From: an uncultured Erythrobacter sp.
GTDB lineage: Bacteria > Pseudomonadota > Alphaproteobacteria > Sphingomonadales > Sphingomonadaceae
Reading direction: 5' to 3'
NCBI GenBank assembly: GCA_947493165.1
Contig: CANLPY010000001.1
Coordinates: forward strand, 62,001-126,000
DNA length: 64,000 nt
Of the stretch, positions 48,821 to 58,059 are shown piece by piece. The position numbers and the translations under genes are program-made. The notes under the pieces were generated by a model. The model was not told the origin of the DNA and did no database searches. It was given only the letters and a program-made list of their open reading frames with translations. Each line of letters opens with the position of its first letter. Position 1 is the first letter of the stretch.

Positions 48821-49120
48821 ATGCGTTCAGTTGGTACTCTTACTCGCGCTGATCTCGCCGAAACGATTAACCGCCGCATGGGCTTTAGTCGTGCTGAATC
48901 GCTCGATATGGTTGAGGCAATTCTTGATCAGATGTGTGGCGCGCTGGCCGACGGACAAAATGTCAAAATTTCTGGCTTTGGCAGCTTCGTCCTGCGCGAT
49001 AAGAACGAGCGGATCGGTCGCAACCCTAAAACAGGTGTCGAAGTGCCGATTACCCCGCGCCGGGTAATGACATTTCGTGCAAGCCAATTGCTGAAAGAGC
49101 AAATCGCAAAAGGTAGCTGA
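48821..49120 (+). CDS. ihfA: Integration host factor subunit alpha
   Basis: A 99-residue HU/IHF-family DNA-bending protein. [14 protein letters not shown] and the arm [19 protein letters not shown] carry the DNA-intercalating Pro region. The N-terminus [19 protein letters not shown] is that of IhfA rather than HU. The ATG at 48821 has AAAGGAGGAAA upstream; the frame is open further back without a ribosome site. The MerR gene starts four bases after the stop. Confidence 0.95.
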   Translation: MRSVGTLTRADLAETINRRMGFSRAESLDMVEAILDQMCGALADGQNVKISGFGSFVLRDKNERIGRNPKTGVEVPITPRRVMTFRASQLLKEQIAKGS

Positions 49121-49123
49121 TGA

Positions 49124-49570
49124 ATGACTGACTTCGATGATGGAAAAGACGAAGGCGCACTTCGTACGATCGGAGAAGTCAGTGATGGGCTTGGGATCAA
49201 GCCACATGTGCTGCGTTATTGGGAGCAGCAGTTTACTGCGCTCAAACCGCTGAAGCGTAGCGGTGGACGCCGCTACTATCGCCCCGAAGATGTTGAATTA
49301 GTTGAGGAAATCAACCGTCTCGTCAATGACGAAGGCTATACGCTGAAGGGTGCCCAAGCAGCCTTACGCGCGGCCAATCGTGCTGGCGGTGATCGCCGTG
49401 CAAATGATGATCGCAGAGCTGGCGGCCGCAGGGCCACCGATGGCGAATTCGCTGAGACAGAGGGCGAGTTTTCCCACGCGCCATTGGCTGCTCCGGCAAA
49501 GGACTTCAGCGACGCGATAGCGAAACTTAAGACCATCCGGTCAAGGCTCGCAGCGGCGATTGAAGCCTAA
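49124..49570 (+). CDS. MerR family transcriptional regulator
   Basis: A 148-residue protein. The winged helix-turn-helix is TIGEVSDGLGIKPHVLRYWE, followed by FTALKPLKRSGGRRYYRP and VNDEGYTLKGAQAALR. The C-terminal half is short with Arg/Asp-rich repeats (GGDRRANDDRRAGGRR) and lacks metal-binding cysteines, so it is not a heavy-metal sensor. The gene regularly follows ihfA in alphaproteobacteria; target genes unknown. Confidence 0.9.
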   Translation: MTDFDDGKDEGALRTIGEVSDGLGIKPHVLRYWEQQFTALKPLKRSGGRRYYRPEDVELVEEINRLVNDEGYTLKGAQAALRAANRAGGDRRANDDRRAGGRRATDGEFAETEGEFSHAPLAAPAKDFSDAIAKLKTIRSRLAAAIEA

Positions 49571-49616
49571 TTCGTATTTAAGATCTGTGCGCGAATTGAT
49601 CGCCCAAGTTTGAGCC

Positions 49617-52600
49617 TTATTCAGCCGCCATTAGCGCCGCTTGGCCCAGGTCAACGCTGACCAAGCGCGAGACGCCTTGTTCCGCCATTGTTACTCCGAA
49701 CAGACGGTGCATCCGGCTCATCGTTACGGCGTTGTGCGTCACGATCAGATAGCGCGTTTGTGTGTTGGCGACCATCGAATCGAGCAGATCGCAGAACCGC
49801 TCAATATTCGCGTCATCCAGCGGTGCATCGACCTCATCCAGTACGCAAATCGGGGCCGGATTGGTCAGGAATAACGCAAAGATCAGCGCGGTCGCGGTCA
49901 ATGCTTGCTCACCGCCTGATAGCAACGATAGCGATTGCAGGCGCTTGCCTGGTGGCTGGGCGTAGATCTCAAGGCCAGCTTCAAGTGGATCGTCGCTATC
50001 GACCAAGGCCAGATGCGCTTGCCCGCCTTCAAACAGCCGCGTGAACAATTCGCGGAAATGGCCGTCCACTTCTTCGAAAGCGGCTTTCAAACGCTCGCGC
50101 CCTTCACGGTTCAAATTCCCGATCGATCCGCGCAGGCGATTGACCGCTTCGGTCAGTTCGGCCTGTTCGCTGGCATTGGTTCCGTGTTCGTCTTCCAGCT
50201 TTTCCAGCTCTTCTGCGGCGACCAAATTAACTGGACCGATGCGTTCGCGGCTGGCCGTTAACCGGTCCATCTCATCGCTTTCAGCGGTCGCGTCCAGCAC
50301 CTTCTCAGCATCGAACTCGAACCGTTCTGACAGCATTGGCGGCGGGCATTGGAAGCGTTCGCCTGAAATGCGCGCCATTTCTCCGCGGCGCGCCTCCTGG
50401 CTTTCCGCGCGCGCGGCCAAAGTGGCCCGGCCTTCGCGTGCGACAGTCAGTGTTTCGTTTGCGTCGGCGAGTTTTGTGTCGGCTGCGTTGGCGCTTGCCT
50501 GGCATTCGGCAAGATCGGCGTCGGCCTTGGCTAGTTCCTCGCCTAAGCGCTGGCGCAGCGCATCGCCTTGCTCGATCTCTTCGATAAGAGACGCGGGCTT
50601 TTCAGCGACGACTTTGCGTTCTTGCTCAATCTCTTCGAGCCGGCTGCCTGCTTCTGCACGGCGGCGCACCGCCTCGCCGGAGCGTGCCTGCCAATTGGCA
50701 TGGTCAGCTTGTTGAGCCGCAGCGCGTTCTCGCGTGACAGCCAATCCCTGATCGTGGGCGGCAAGCTGTGCCATTGCTGCCTGAACAGCGGATCGCGCAG
50801 CCTCATGCTTGGCTTGCGCTGCTTCCAAACTGGCACGGCCGGCATCGGGTTCAGGCAATGCGGAAAGTTGTGCTTTCGCTGCTGCCACGTCGGCATCAGC
50901 GGCGGCGGTTTGCTCAGCCAGTTCCGTGCGTGCTGCGGATAGCTCTTCCAAGCGATTGGCGATCCGCTCTTTTGCGGCTTCTGCCTGATCGAGCGCGCGC
51001 AGGGAATGGCGTTCATCTTCAATCGCGCCAGCGACGGCGCGTTCCTGCGCAACAAGATCACTTTGCAGCGTAGATAGTTCTTCGCGCGCGGCTGTCTCAT
51101 CGCTTTGCGCCTGCTCTGCCGCATCCCGCAGGCCGGGCAACACAGCTTCCAGCTCAGCCAAACGGTTTGCCGCCTCCAGCTTGGCCGCTTCCGCCGCGCC
51201 TTCTCCGCGCGCTACGAAACCATCCCAGCGGCGCAAATGCCCGTTTTGCGTGACGAGCCACTCGCCCGGCGACAGGTCCCGGCCATCGTCCGTGTCGGCA
51301 TAATGCACCAATGCAAGACGCGCGCGCAGTTCATCTGGGCAGGTTTTGATTTTGCTCAGCAGGCTGTCTGAGACTGGTTTTGGAGCAGCGCTGCCTGACC
51401 AAAACCGGCCATCTTTGCCATCTTGCGGCATGCCGAGCGGGGACTTGGAATCGCGGCCCAGTACGGCGGCCATGGCCCGCTCATATCCGCGCTCTACACT
51501 AACTTTTTCGAGCGCTTGCGGCAGACCGGCGCTGTCCTTCGCCCGCTTTGCCCTCGCATCACGATCACGGACAAGCGCTGAATACTCGCGTTCGATACCA
51601 GCCAGTTCAGCTTTGGCCGTGGAAAGCGCGGCGCCCGCCTCATCCCGAGCGCTTTGCAGTGCGGCCTTGCGTGCTTGATCCTGCTCCAGCTTCGCGCGAA
51701 GCTGTGCAACAGCCTTCGTCGCTTTGTCCGCGTCACCGCGAGCCTGCGCTACCTTAGCTTCAGGATCGCCGGCGCTGCTCAATTCTTCTCGCTGGCGATC
51801 AAGCCGTTCGCGCTCACTTGTCAGCCGGTTGGCCCGCGTTTGAGCTTGTTCGATGGCGGCTTCGGCAACGCGCCATTCGGCCTCAACTCCCGCATGGTCA
51901 GCGGTTGCCTTGGCCAAAGCCAGCTCCGCCGTTCGGCTTGCACGTTCGGAATCTTCAGACTTTGCAGCAAGGGCAGGGCGCAGCTCCTCATCGCGTTTCA
52001 GAGCATCGCCGCTGGCAGCCATTTCCCGGGTTAGCCGCTCCAACGCCTCTGCCGCATCTTTGGTCATCCGATCAGCGTCGCCGCGATCTTCTTCCAATCT
52101 CACCCGTTGACGTTCGAGATCGGCGAGGCGCTGTTCAGCAGCTTCCAGCTTTTCCGAAAGAGCCGCCATGCGGTGACCGTGCGCGCTGGCATCATCGCGC
52201 CGGTCGGCCAATTCATCGCGCGCTTCGGCCAGCTTAACCGCCAGAGAGGCCTGTTCTTTTTGAGCCTCATCCACTGCAGCCTTTGCCCCTGCAACGCGCG
52301 CTTCAGACCCTTCGGCGGCTTCGCGAGCTTCCTTTGCTGCATGGGCGGCATCGCGCCAGCGAGCAAACACTAACCGCGCTTCAGAAAGCTGGATTTGCTC
52401 GGTCAGTTTCTTGTAGCGTTCAGCCTGTTTGGCTTGTCTGCGCAGGGACGACATTTGCGTATCGAGACCCGCCATCAGGTCTTCGAGCCGTTCTAGGTTC
52501 TTCTCAGTCGAGCGCAGCTTGCTCTCAGCGTCCTTGCGCCGAACATGCAGCCCGGCAATGCCCGCTGCTTCTTCGAGCATTTGCCGTCTCTCGGTCGGTT

Positions 52601-53039
52601 TGGCAGCGATCACTTGCGCGATTTTGCCTTGGCTGACGAGGGCGGGTGAGTGCGCGCCTGTCGCCGCATCAGCAAATGTTAGCGAGACGTCTTTTGCACG
52701 AACATCGCGCCCATTCACGCGGTATGCGCTGCCCGCACCGCGCTCAATCCGGCGTGTCACGATCAGTTCTTCGTGATCGTCATCAGCGGCGTGAAGTACG
52801 ACTTCGGCAAAGTCACGCGGCGGGCGGGTAGATGTGCCAGCGAAGATCACATCTTCCATTCCGCCAGAGCGCATGGATTTGGGCGAGTTTTCACCCATCA
52901 CCCAGCGGATTGCTTCTAGCAGATTGGATTTTCCGCAGCCGTTGGGGCCAACAACCCCAGTTAAACCGGGCTCTACGCGCAATTCGGCCGGCTCTACAAA
53001 GCTCTTAAATCCACTGAGCTTTAGCCGGCTAATTTCCAT
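49617..53039 (-). CDS. smc: Chromosome segregation protein SMC
   Basis: A 1140-residue SMC ATPase. The Walker A motif is VGPNGCGKSNLLEAIRW near residue 32; two long coiled-coil arms (about residues 165-500 and 660-930) surround a hinge domain near residues 515-640. The C-terminal head has LSLLSGGEQALTATAL (signature) and CVLDEVDAPLDDANI (Walker B). SMC condenses and separates chromosomes with ScpA and ScpB, which are not in this window. It is probably cotranscribed downstream of the DsbA-like genes, 30 bases after one of them. Confidence 0.96.
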   Translation of the reverse strand: MEISRLKLSGFKSFVEPAELRVEPGLTGVVGPNGCGKSNLLEAIRWVMGENSPKSMRSGGMEDVIFAGTSTRPPRDFAEVVLHAADDDHEELIVTRRIERGAGSAYRVNGRDVRAKDVSLTFADAATGAHSPALVSQGKIAQVIAAKPTERRQMLEEAAGIAGLHVRRKDAESKLRSTEKNLERLEDLMAGLDTQMSSLRRQAKQAERYKKLTEQIQLSEARLVFARWRDAAHAAKEAREAAEGSEARVAGAKAAVDEAQKEQASLAVKLAEARDELADRRDDASAHGHRMAALSEKLEAAEQRLADLERQRVRLEEDRGDADRMTKDAAEALERLTREMAASGDALKRDEELRPALAAKSEDSERASRTAELALAKATADHAGVEAEWRVAEAAIEQAQTRANRLTSERERLDRQREELSSAGDPEAKVAQARGDADKATKAVAQLRAKLEQDQARKAALQSARDEAGAALSTAKAELAGIEREYSALVRDRDARAKRAKDSAGLPQALEKVSVERGYERAMAAVLGRDSKSPLGMPQDGKDGRFWSGSAAPKPVSDSLLSKIKTCPDELRARLALVHYADTDDGRDLSPGEWLVTQNGHLRRWDGFVARGEGAAEAAKLEAANRLAELEAVLPGLRDAAEQAQSDETAAREELSTLQSDLVAQERAVAGAIEDERHSLRALDQAEAAKERIANRLEELSAARTELAEQTAAADADVAAAKAQLSALPEPDAGRASLEAAQAKHEAARSAVQAAMAQLAAHDQGLAVTRERAAAQQADHANWQARSGEAVRRRAEAGSRLEEIEQERKVVAEKPASLIEEIEQGDALRQRLGEELAKADADLAECQASANAADTKLADANETLTVAREGRATLAARAESQEARRGEMARISGERFQCPPPMLSERFEFDAEKVLDATAESDEMDRLTASRERIGPVNLVAAEELEKLEDEHGTNASEQAELTEAVNRLRGSIGNLNREGRERLKAAFEEVDGHFRELFTRLFEGGQAHLALVDSDDPLEAGLEIYAQPPGKRLQSLSLLSGGEQALTATALIFALFLTNPAPICVLDEVDAPLDDANIERFCDLLDSMVANTQTRYLIVTHNAVTMSRMHRLFGVTMAEQGVSRLVSVDLGQAALMAAE

Positions 53040-53069
53040 CGTTTGCGCGTGCCCTCCCGAAGTTACCGC

Positions 53070-53819
53070 TTAGCGGGCTCCGGCGCGTTGCAGCGCAGGT
53101 TCAAGCTGATCCCAGCTAAGCGCCTCAACCTTTGCTCCGTTAAGGATAAAGGTTGGCGTACCGGTAAGCTGCAATTCGTCTGACTGTGCTTGTGAGGCTT
53201 CAGCAATGCCTTCGATCTTTTCGCCATCGGCAAGGCAAGTGCGGGCCTGATCCGCGCTCAGCCCGCGGGCTGAGAAAAATTCAATCAGCCCAGCAGCTTC
53301 GGCAATGCCAATAAAGCGTTGCTCAAGCGGCATTTCTCCGGCGGCCTGATAAGCCGCACCATTGGATTGCACGTTGCCCATAATGTCATTCAGCGAAGCC
53401 CATGCCTGATCGGATAGGGGGATCATGTTTTCTTTTTGACCGCAGCGCACCATTGCCGCGATGGTCAGATCAACGGGATCGCGGACGAGATTGCGCAGCT
53501 CAAAACTGACAATGCCTTTGGACACATATTCTTCTTTCAAAGGGGCAGAGCCGGTCGCGGCAAAGTTCGCGCAAGCACCGCATGTATGCGAGGCGTATTC
53601 GACCAGTTTTAGCGGGGCCTCAGGATTGCCGACTTTATAGCCGCCTTCTTCAGTAACTGTGACAACATCGGTCCATGCTTGACCATCAGGTGCAGGGATC
53701 GCTTCGATTGGTTCACCAGATAGCGCGCCTTCTGCATCTTCCGCGCCATTGCATGCGGCAAGAGTAAGTGCGAGCGGGGCAACAAATCCAGCGGCGAGAA
53801 TACGACGAGAAATGATCAT
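53070..53819 (-). CDS. DsbA-family thioredoxin-fold lipoprotein
   Basis: A 249-residue protein with a lipoprotein-type signal peptide (lipobox LAAC). The redox motif CGAC lies near residue 80 in SHTCGACANF. A helical insertion and the cis-Pro in TGTPTFILNG follow. It resembles the DsbA/BdbD-like envelope oxidoreductases of alphaproteobacteria. It probably oxidises or isomerises disulfides outside the cytoplasm. A second copy lies 150 bases upstream. The start is ATG 53819, before the signal peptide. Confidence 0.85.
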   Translation of the reverse strand: MIISRRILAAGFVAPLALTLAACNGAEDAEGALSGEPIEAIPAPDGQAWTDVVTVTEEGGYKVGNPEAPLKLVEYASHTCGACANFAATGSAPLKEEYVSKGIVSFELRNLVRDPVDLTIAAMVRCGQKENMIPLSDQAWASLNDIMGNVQSNGAAYQAAGEMPLEQRFIGIAEAAGLIEFFSARGLSADQARTCLADGEKIEGIAEASQAQSDELQLTGTPTFILNGAKVEALSWDQLEPALQRAGAR

Positions 53820-53968
53820 GACAGGTAAAAATCCTCTGGTGTATGGTGAGACGCTATACGAAGGGAAACAAGCGGGAAAGCTCATGTGCTTTGCTTGTTC
53901 ACAAATGAGTCAGTTCAAAGTCAGTCTGGGGGCAATTTGCAAGGTATTTGTCCCGAAACTGGACAAAA

Positions 53969-54727
53969 TTACGGGTTGAACTGGCTTTCACCAAGCTGCG
54001 GCTCACTATCTGCCTCGTCAAGCGCGGCAAAATGCACTTTAAGTGCAGGGTAAAGCGACTGCCAGCTGTGCACTTGGGGCAGCGCTTCCCCGTTTAAGGC
54101 AAAGCTAGGTGTGCCTGAGATCTGGTAGTCTGCCGCCGCGTTCTGAGTCCCAACCATCAATTGTTGCGCCTTGGTATCGTCGCCAAGGCAGGCGTTGACT
54201 TCTGGCAGGGTATAGCCGCGCTGTTTGGTCATTTTGTCGATCAGCCCTAGCGAATTGGCCATGCTAATCCGCGCAGCGCGGTCGCCGCGCCCCCAAGTGG
54301 CCTGCTGCGATTGCGGTGCGTTCATTGCGCGCTGCAACCAATCATCCTGTGAACGCATGAACATGGCATGGTTGCCTTTGAATTTCTTAGGCGCGCCGCA
54401 TGCAACCATCATCGAAACAGTCAAATCAAGAGCATTGCGTATGAAAGAGCGAACTTCAAACCGGAGTTTGCCGCTTGAAATAAAAGCAATGTCGAGCGCA
54501 GGGTCGCCTTGCTTTGCAAAGGTGGCGCAATGGCCGCAGGTATAGCTGACAAACTCCGTCAACACCGTCTCGGCATCAGGATCACCGATGACGTGACCAT
54601 CGTCGGTCACTTCGACATTGCTGTGCCATGGCCCAGTTTTAGGCGGCGCAAGGTCCTGCGCTGAAACGGGCGCGCTGATCGTCAGCGCAGCGGCCAGGCC
54701 AAGTCCGGTGAATTGAAACAATTTCAC
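53969..54727 (-). CDS. DsbA-family thioredoxin-fold protein, periplasmic
   Basis: A 252-residue paralogue of the preceding gene, with a normal signal peptide (cut likely after PVSA, near residue 23). The motif is CGHC in SYTCGHCATF; the cis-Pro is in SGTPSFALNG. CGHC is a more oxidising pair than the CGAC of the neighbour, so the two may differ in redox role. It starts inside the end of the DUF721 gene (four bases), which suggests coupling. Confidence 0.85.
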   Translation of the reverse strand: MKLFQFTGLGLAAALTISAPVSAQDLAPPKTGPWHSNVEVTDDGHVIGDPDAETVLTEFVSYTCGHCATFAKQGDPALDIAFISSGKLRFEVRSFIRNALDLTVSMMVACGAPKKFKGNHAMFMRSQDDWLQRAMNAPQSQQATWGRGDRAARISMANSLGLIDKMTKQRGYTLPEVNACLGDDTKAQQLMVGTQNAAADYQISGTPSFALNGEALPQVHSWQSLYPALKVHFAALDEADSEPQLGESQFNP

Positions 54728-55296
54728 GTGTCGTCTTTCTCTTGCTGATCCCCATCACCCATACTGCGTGCGAGCGATTCAAGCACGGTGCGCAGTTCCG
54801 GGTCGCCGATGTCGCGCAGGCTGTCTCCCAATTCCATCGGGATTGGCTTTAGCGATGGCGGCGCCTTTGCAGGCTCTTGAGCATGAGTTGGCTTAACAGC
54901 GCCTTGCCGAATTTTTATCCGTGACACCGCCTGATAACCGAAAAAGCGGTTCACCCGCTCGATAATCTCCGGGAAGACTTGCTGGATCAGCGGGGCGTGG
55001 GCAGGCACGACGACAAGCTGAAGGATGCCGTCGGATTTCTCGCCGGGTGGAAAACGCAAAGCCTCTGGGCTGCAGACGCGCGCATGATGCGGGCCAACGA
55101 TCTCTGGCCAGCGGGTCACAACAGAACTTTGCACAAAACCATACCGGCGAAAGGCAGTTCGCCCAATCTCGGGCATCAGCTCTCCGATAGCGCGCACGCC
55201 CTTGCCGCGTGGCCGCGTGTATCTGCGAGCAGGCTTGCCCCCGCCTTTATGATTGCCTTTATAGTTGTTGCCGGTTCCCATGATGCGATCTGCCAT
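54724..55296 (-). CDS. DUF721 (DciA-like) protein
   Basis: A 190-residue protein. A Gly/Lys/Arg-rich N-terminus is followed by the DUF721 fold: WPEIVGPHHARVCSPEALRF, a beta segment GILQLVVVPAHAPLIQQVFP and INRFFGYQAVSRIKI-like VNRFFGYQAVSRIKIRQ. DciA proteins are loaders of the replicative helicase DnaB in bacteria lacking DnaC. The length suits a DciA with an extended C-terminus. ATG 55296 and 55281 are both possible. Divergent from mutY. Confidence 0.8.
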   Translation of the reverse strand: MADRIMGTGNNYKGNHKGGGKPARRYTRPRGKGVRAIGELMPEIGRTAFRRYGFVQSSVVTRWPEIVGPHHARVCSPEALRFPPGEKSDGILQLVVVPAHAPLIQQVFPEIIERVNRFFGYQAVSRIKIRQGAVKPTHAQEPAKAPPSLKPIPMELGDSLRDIGDPELRTVLESLARSMGDGDQQEKDDT

Positions 55297-55337
55297 GCCA
55301 TAGGGCGCGAGTGACTTCCAGCGACACCGCAAATGAA

Positions 55338-56381
55338 ATGACAATCTCATCCACATTACTTGACTGGTATCAGGCCTATGCCCGCGAACTGCCGTGGCGC
55401 AATCCGCCAGGTTCGCCTGAACCAAGCGATCCGGCTTGGCCGTACCGTGTGTGGTTATCAGAAGTGATGCTGCAACAAACAACTGTGGCGGCGGTGAAGC
55501 CGTACTTTGCGAAGTTCACTGAAACGTGGCCGAACGTCGATGCTCTGGCTGAGGCGAGCGGCGATGACGTCATGGCGGCATGGGCAGGGCTGGGGTATTA
55601 TTCCCGCGCGCGTAATCTGGTGAAATGCGCAAAAGAAGTGACCGCGCGCGGCGGCTTTCCTGAAACTGAGGAGGAATTGCGCGAATTGCCGGGGCTGGGC
55701 GCTTACACAGCGGCAGCAATTGCTGCGATCGCATTCGGTAAGCGCGCCGTGGTGGTTGATGCCAATGTGGAGCGGGTGGCGGCGCGGCTGTTCAACATTA
55801 CAGAGCCGCTTCCAAAGGCGCGCAAGGCCATACGAGAACACGCGGAGCAGATCACGCCAGAGACGCGCGCTGGCGATTTTGCACAGGCAATGATGGATTT
55901 GGGATCGAGCATTTGCACCAGCAAAGCTCCAAAATGCTTGCTTTGCCCGCTTTCCAGTGCGTGCGTGGCAAGGGCATCAGGCGAGCCGGAAAAGCTTCCG
56001 GTTAAGGCACCAAAAAAAACCAAGCCGGAGCGTATCGGCACAGCCTATTGGATTGAGCGAGATGGGGCAGGCGGGCGCGAAGTTTGGCTGATAAAACGCC
56101 CGGGCACAGGGATGCTGGGCGGGATGCGCGCTTTGCCCGATGACGGCTGGTCAGCACGCGAAGACGGCTCAGACGAAGTGCCGCTGGAGGGCAAATGGCT
56201 CGATTTAGGGGCCGTGCGGCACACCTTTACGCACGCACATCTGACACTTTCACTCAAGCAATATCATGGCAAATTTGAACCGGCTGGTGATGGGAAATGG
56301 TGGCCGCTGCGCAAGCTGGGCGGCGCAGGTCTGCCCACACTTTACGCCAAAGCAGCGCGGCTTGCCCTAATCCAGGATTAG
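55338..56381 (+). CDS. mutY: A/G-specific adenine glycosylase
   Basis: A 347-residue enzyme that removes adenine mispaired with 8-oxoguanine. The catalytic Glu is in LSEVMLQQTTVAAVKPYF, the HhH motif is LPGLGAYTAAAIAAIAFG, and the catalytic Asp is in VVDANVERV. The [4Fe-4S] cluster ligands are C-x6-C-x2-C-x5-C in the CTSKAPKCLLCPLSSAC segment. A C-terminal NUDIX-like 8-oxoG recognition domain follows. GTG 55311 would add nine residues. Confidence 0.95.
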   Translation: MTISSTLLDWYQAYARELPWRNPPGSPEPSDPAWPYRVWLSEVMLQQTTVAAVKPYFAKFTETWPNVDALAEASGDDVMAAWAGLGYYSRARNLVKCAKEVTARGGFPETEEELRELPGLGAYTAAAIAAIAFGKRAVVVDANVERVAARLFNITEPLPKARKAIREHAEQITPETRAGDFAQAMMDLGSSICTSKAPKCLLCPLSSACVARASGEPEKLPVKAPKKTKPERIGTAYWIERDGAGGREVWLIKRPGTGMLGGMRALPDDGWSAREDGSDEVPLEGKWLDLGAVRHTFTHAHLTLSLKQYHGKFEPAGDGKWWPLRKLGGAGLPTLYAKAARLALIQD

Positions 56382-56599
56382 AAGAAGCCGCCGCCAATCG
56401 ACAAGCGCACTGCTGCGATAAGCAATATAATCAGGCAGAAATTGCGCCCGCCATCCTTGGATGACAATGCGCCCAAAATTACGCCGATCACGATCAGCGG
56501 CAGCGCCAACCAATTGCCCCAGCCAAGCAGCGGGATGATGGACGGAATAACGATCACCAGCGAGATGATCCCGAAGAGGTAGGAAAGCAGATTGAGCAT
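56378..56599 (-). CDS. Small membrane protein
   Basis: A 73-residue protein with two hydrophobic helices (LFGIISLVIVIPSIIPLLG and WLALPLIVIGVILGAL), then FCLIILLIAAVRLSIGGG near the end. I do not recognise it; similar short proteins occur in sphingomonads. The ATG at 56599 begins MLNLLSYL. Overlaps the mutY stop by four bases on the opposite strand. Confidence 0.55.
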   Translation of the reverse strand: MLNLLSYLFGIISLVIVIPSIIPLLGWGNWLALPLIVIGVILGALSSKDGGRNFCLIILLIAAVRLSIGGGFF

Positions 56600-56751
56600 G
56601 TGTGTTACATGGGCATGACACCTGCATAATTCAAGTCCCAATTGACCACCTATTGGTTCTGGCCCTAACAGCGGTTCACGTAATACTCAGGGGAAGATGG
56701 CTATCCCGCGCCGGCTTAACGACCCACATAATTAGAGAGGCTGACTACTCC

Positions 56752-58059
56752 ATGGCATTTCGCGACTTTAACTCTGCGCCAACATCACGCCGCGCCCTGC
56801 TTCGTGGCGGTGCGTATCTCGCTGCTGGCGGCGCGCTTGCCACTATGCCGTTTGGCCGGATCGCACTGGCGCATGATGTCAGTGAAAGCTGGCCCAATGT
56901 TGCGGCGATGGCGAAAAACTATGTCGAAAGCCGCAAGCTTGCCAATCTGATGGTCACCTTTGGCAAAGGACAAGAGGATCACGCGCACACCGTTGGCGGG
57001 GGTACGTTGTCTTTACAAAGCGCCAAGGCCGTCAATGAGAACACGCTCTACCGAATCTATTCGATGACCAAGCCGATTACCGGCATGGCGATCATGATGT
57101 TGATCGATGAAGGTAAGCTGGGCCTTGATCAGCCGCTGGGCGAGATCATGCCGAAGTTCGCAAATATGCAGGTGCTGAAAGATCCAGAAGGTGCGCTGGA
57201 TGATACCGTTCCCGCTGATCAGCCGATCACGATCCGCCATTTGCTTACCCATACTGCGGGCATTGGCTATCTGATCACCAGCAAGGGGCCGCTTCTTAAA
57301 GCGTTTCAAGACGCAGGACTTGTTGGCGGACGGGTCAGCCGCTTGCCAATTCCAGGCCTTCCTGACGTGACGCCTGCGCCAAATCTGGAGGTTTGGGCAG
57401 ATCGCTTGGCTGAGCTTCCTTTGATGGAACAGCCTGGCAAGAAATGGATCTATTCTGCCAGCATCGATCTTTTGGGCCGAGTAATCGAAGTGGTGTCAGG
57501 CCAGACCTTTGAAAACTTCTTGCAGGAGCGCATTTTCACGCCATGCGGAATGGAAAGCACGTTCTTCACACTGCCTAAGAGTGAGACCGGGCGGATGACC
57601 GATAATTACGGCATTGCAGGTGGCTTTCCGCTGCCAATCGATCCGGGAGCAAGTTCGATCTATCTGGATGCGCCAAAAGTGCCGTCAGGCGGCGGCGGGC
57701 TGATCAGTTCACCAAAGGATTATGATCGCTTTCAACGGATGCTGCTGGGTTACGGCACGCTCGATGGCGTAGAAGTGATGAGCGAAGAAGCGGTGCGTAT
57801 CGGTACATCGAACCTATTGCCTGAAACCGTTGATCTGACCGGGTCATGGATTGAGGGGCAGGGGCACGGCGCAGGTGGCCGTTCTGTGGGCAAGCAATTC
57901 GGCTGGGGCGGCGCGGCGGGCACGATTGCCAGCGTGGATTACGGGCTGAACATGCGCGTCGCCTTGTGGACGCAATATATGCCGACAGAGGCGCATCCGG
58001 TCCGGGCGGAATTCCTCGCGGCGCTTGAAAAAGATCTATCCGGCATGAAGGGCGGTTGA
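56752..58059 (+). CDS. Secreted serine hydrolase (class C beta-lactamase-like)
   Basis: A 435-residue protein with a Tat-type signal (SRRALLRGG) and hydrophobic stretch to about residue 40. The SxxK motif is SMTKP near residue 105, the second Tyr motif YSAS near 241, and the third motif region HxG appears as GWGGAAG. It belongs to the beta-lactamase/esterase family (EstB-like); true beta-lactam hydrolysis is not expected from the motifs. The start is ATG 56752. It overlaps nudC by four bases. Confidence 0.88.
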   Translation: MAFRDFNSAPTSRRALLRGGAYLAAGGALATMPFGRIALAHDVSESWPNVAAMAKNYVESRKLANLMVTFGKGQEDHAHTVGGGTLSLQSAKAVNENTLYRIYSMTKPITGMAIMMLIDEGKLGLDQPLGEIMPKFANMQVLKDPEGALDDTVPADQPITIRHLLTHTAGIGYLITSKGPLLKAFQDAGLVGGRVSRLPIPGLPDVTPAPNLEVWADRLAELPLMEQPGKKWIYSASIDLLGRVIEVVSGQTFENFLQERIFTPCGMESTFFTLPKSETGRMTDNYGIAGGFPLPIDPGASSIYLDAPKVPSGGGGLISSPKDYDRFQRMLLGYGTLDGVEVMSEEAVRIGTSNLLPETVDLTGSWIEGQGHGAGGRSVGKQFGWGGAAGTIASVDYGLNMRVALWTQYMPTEAHPVRAEFLAALEKDLSGMKGG

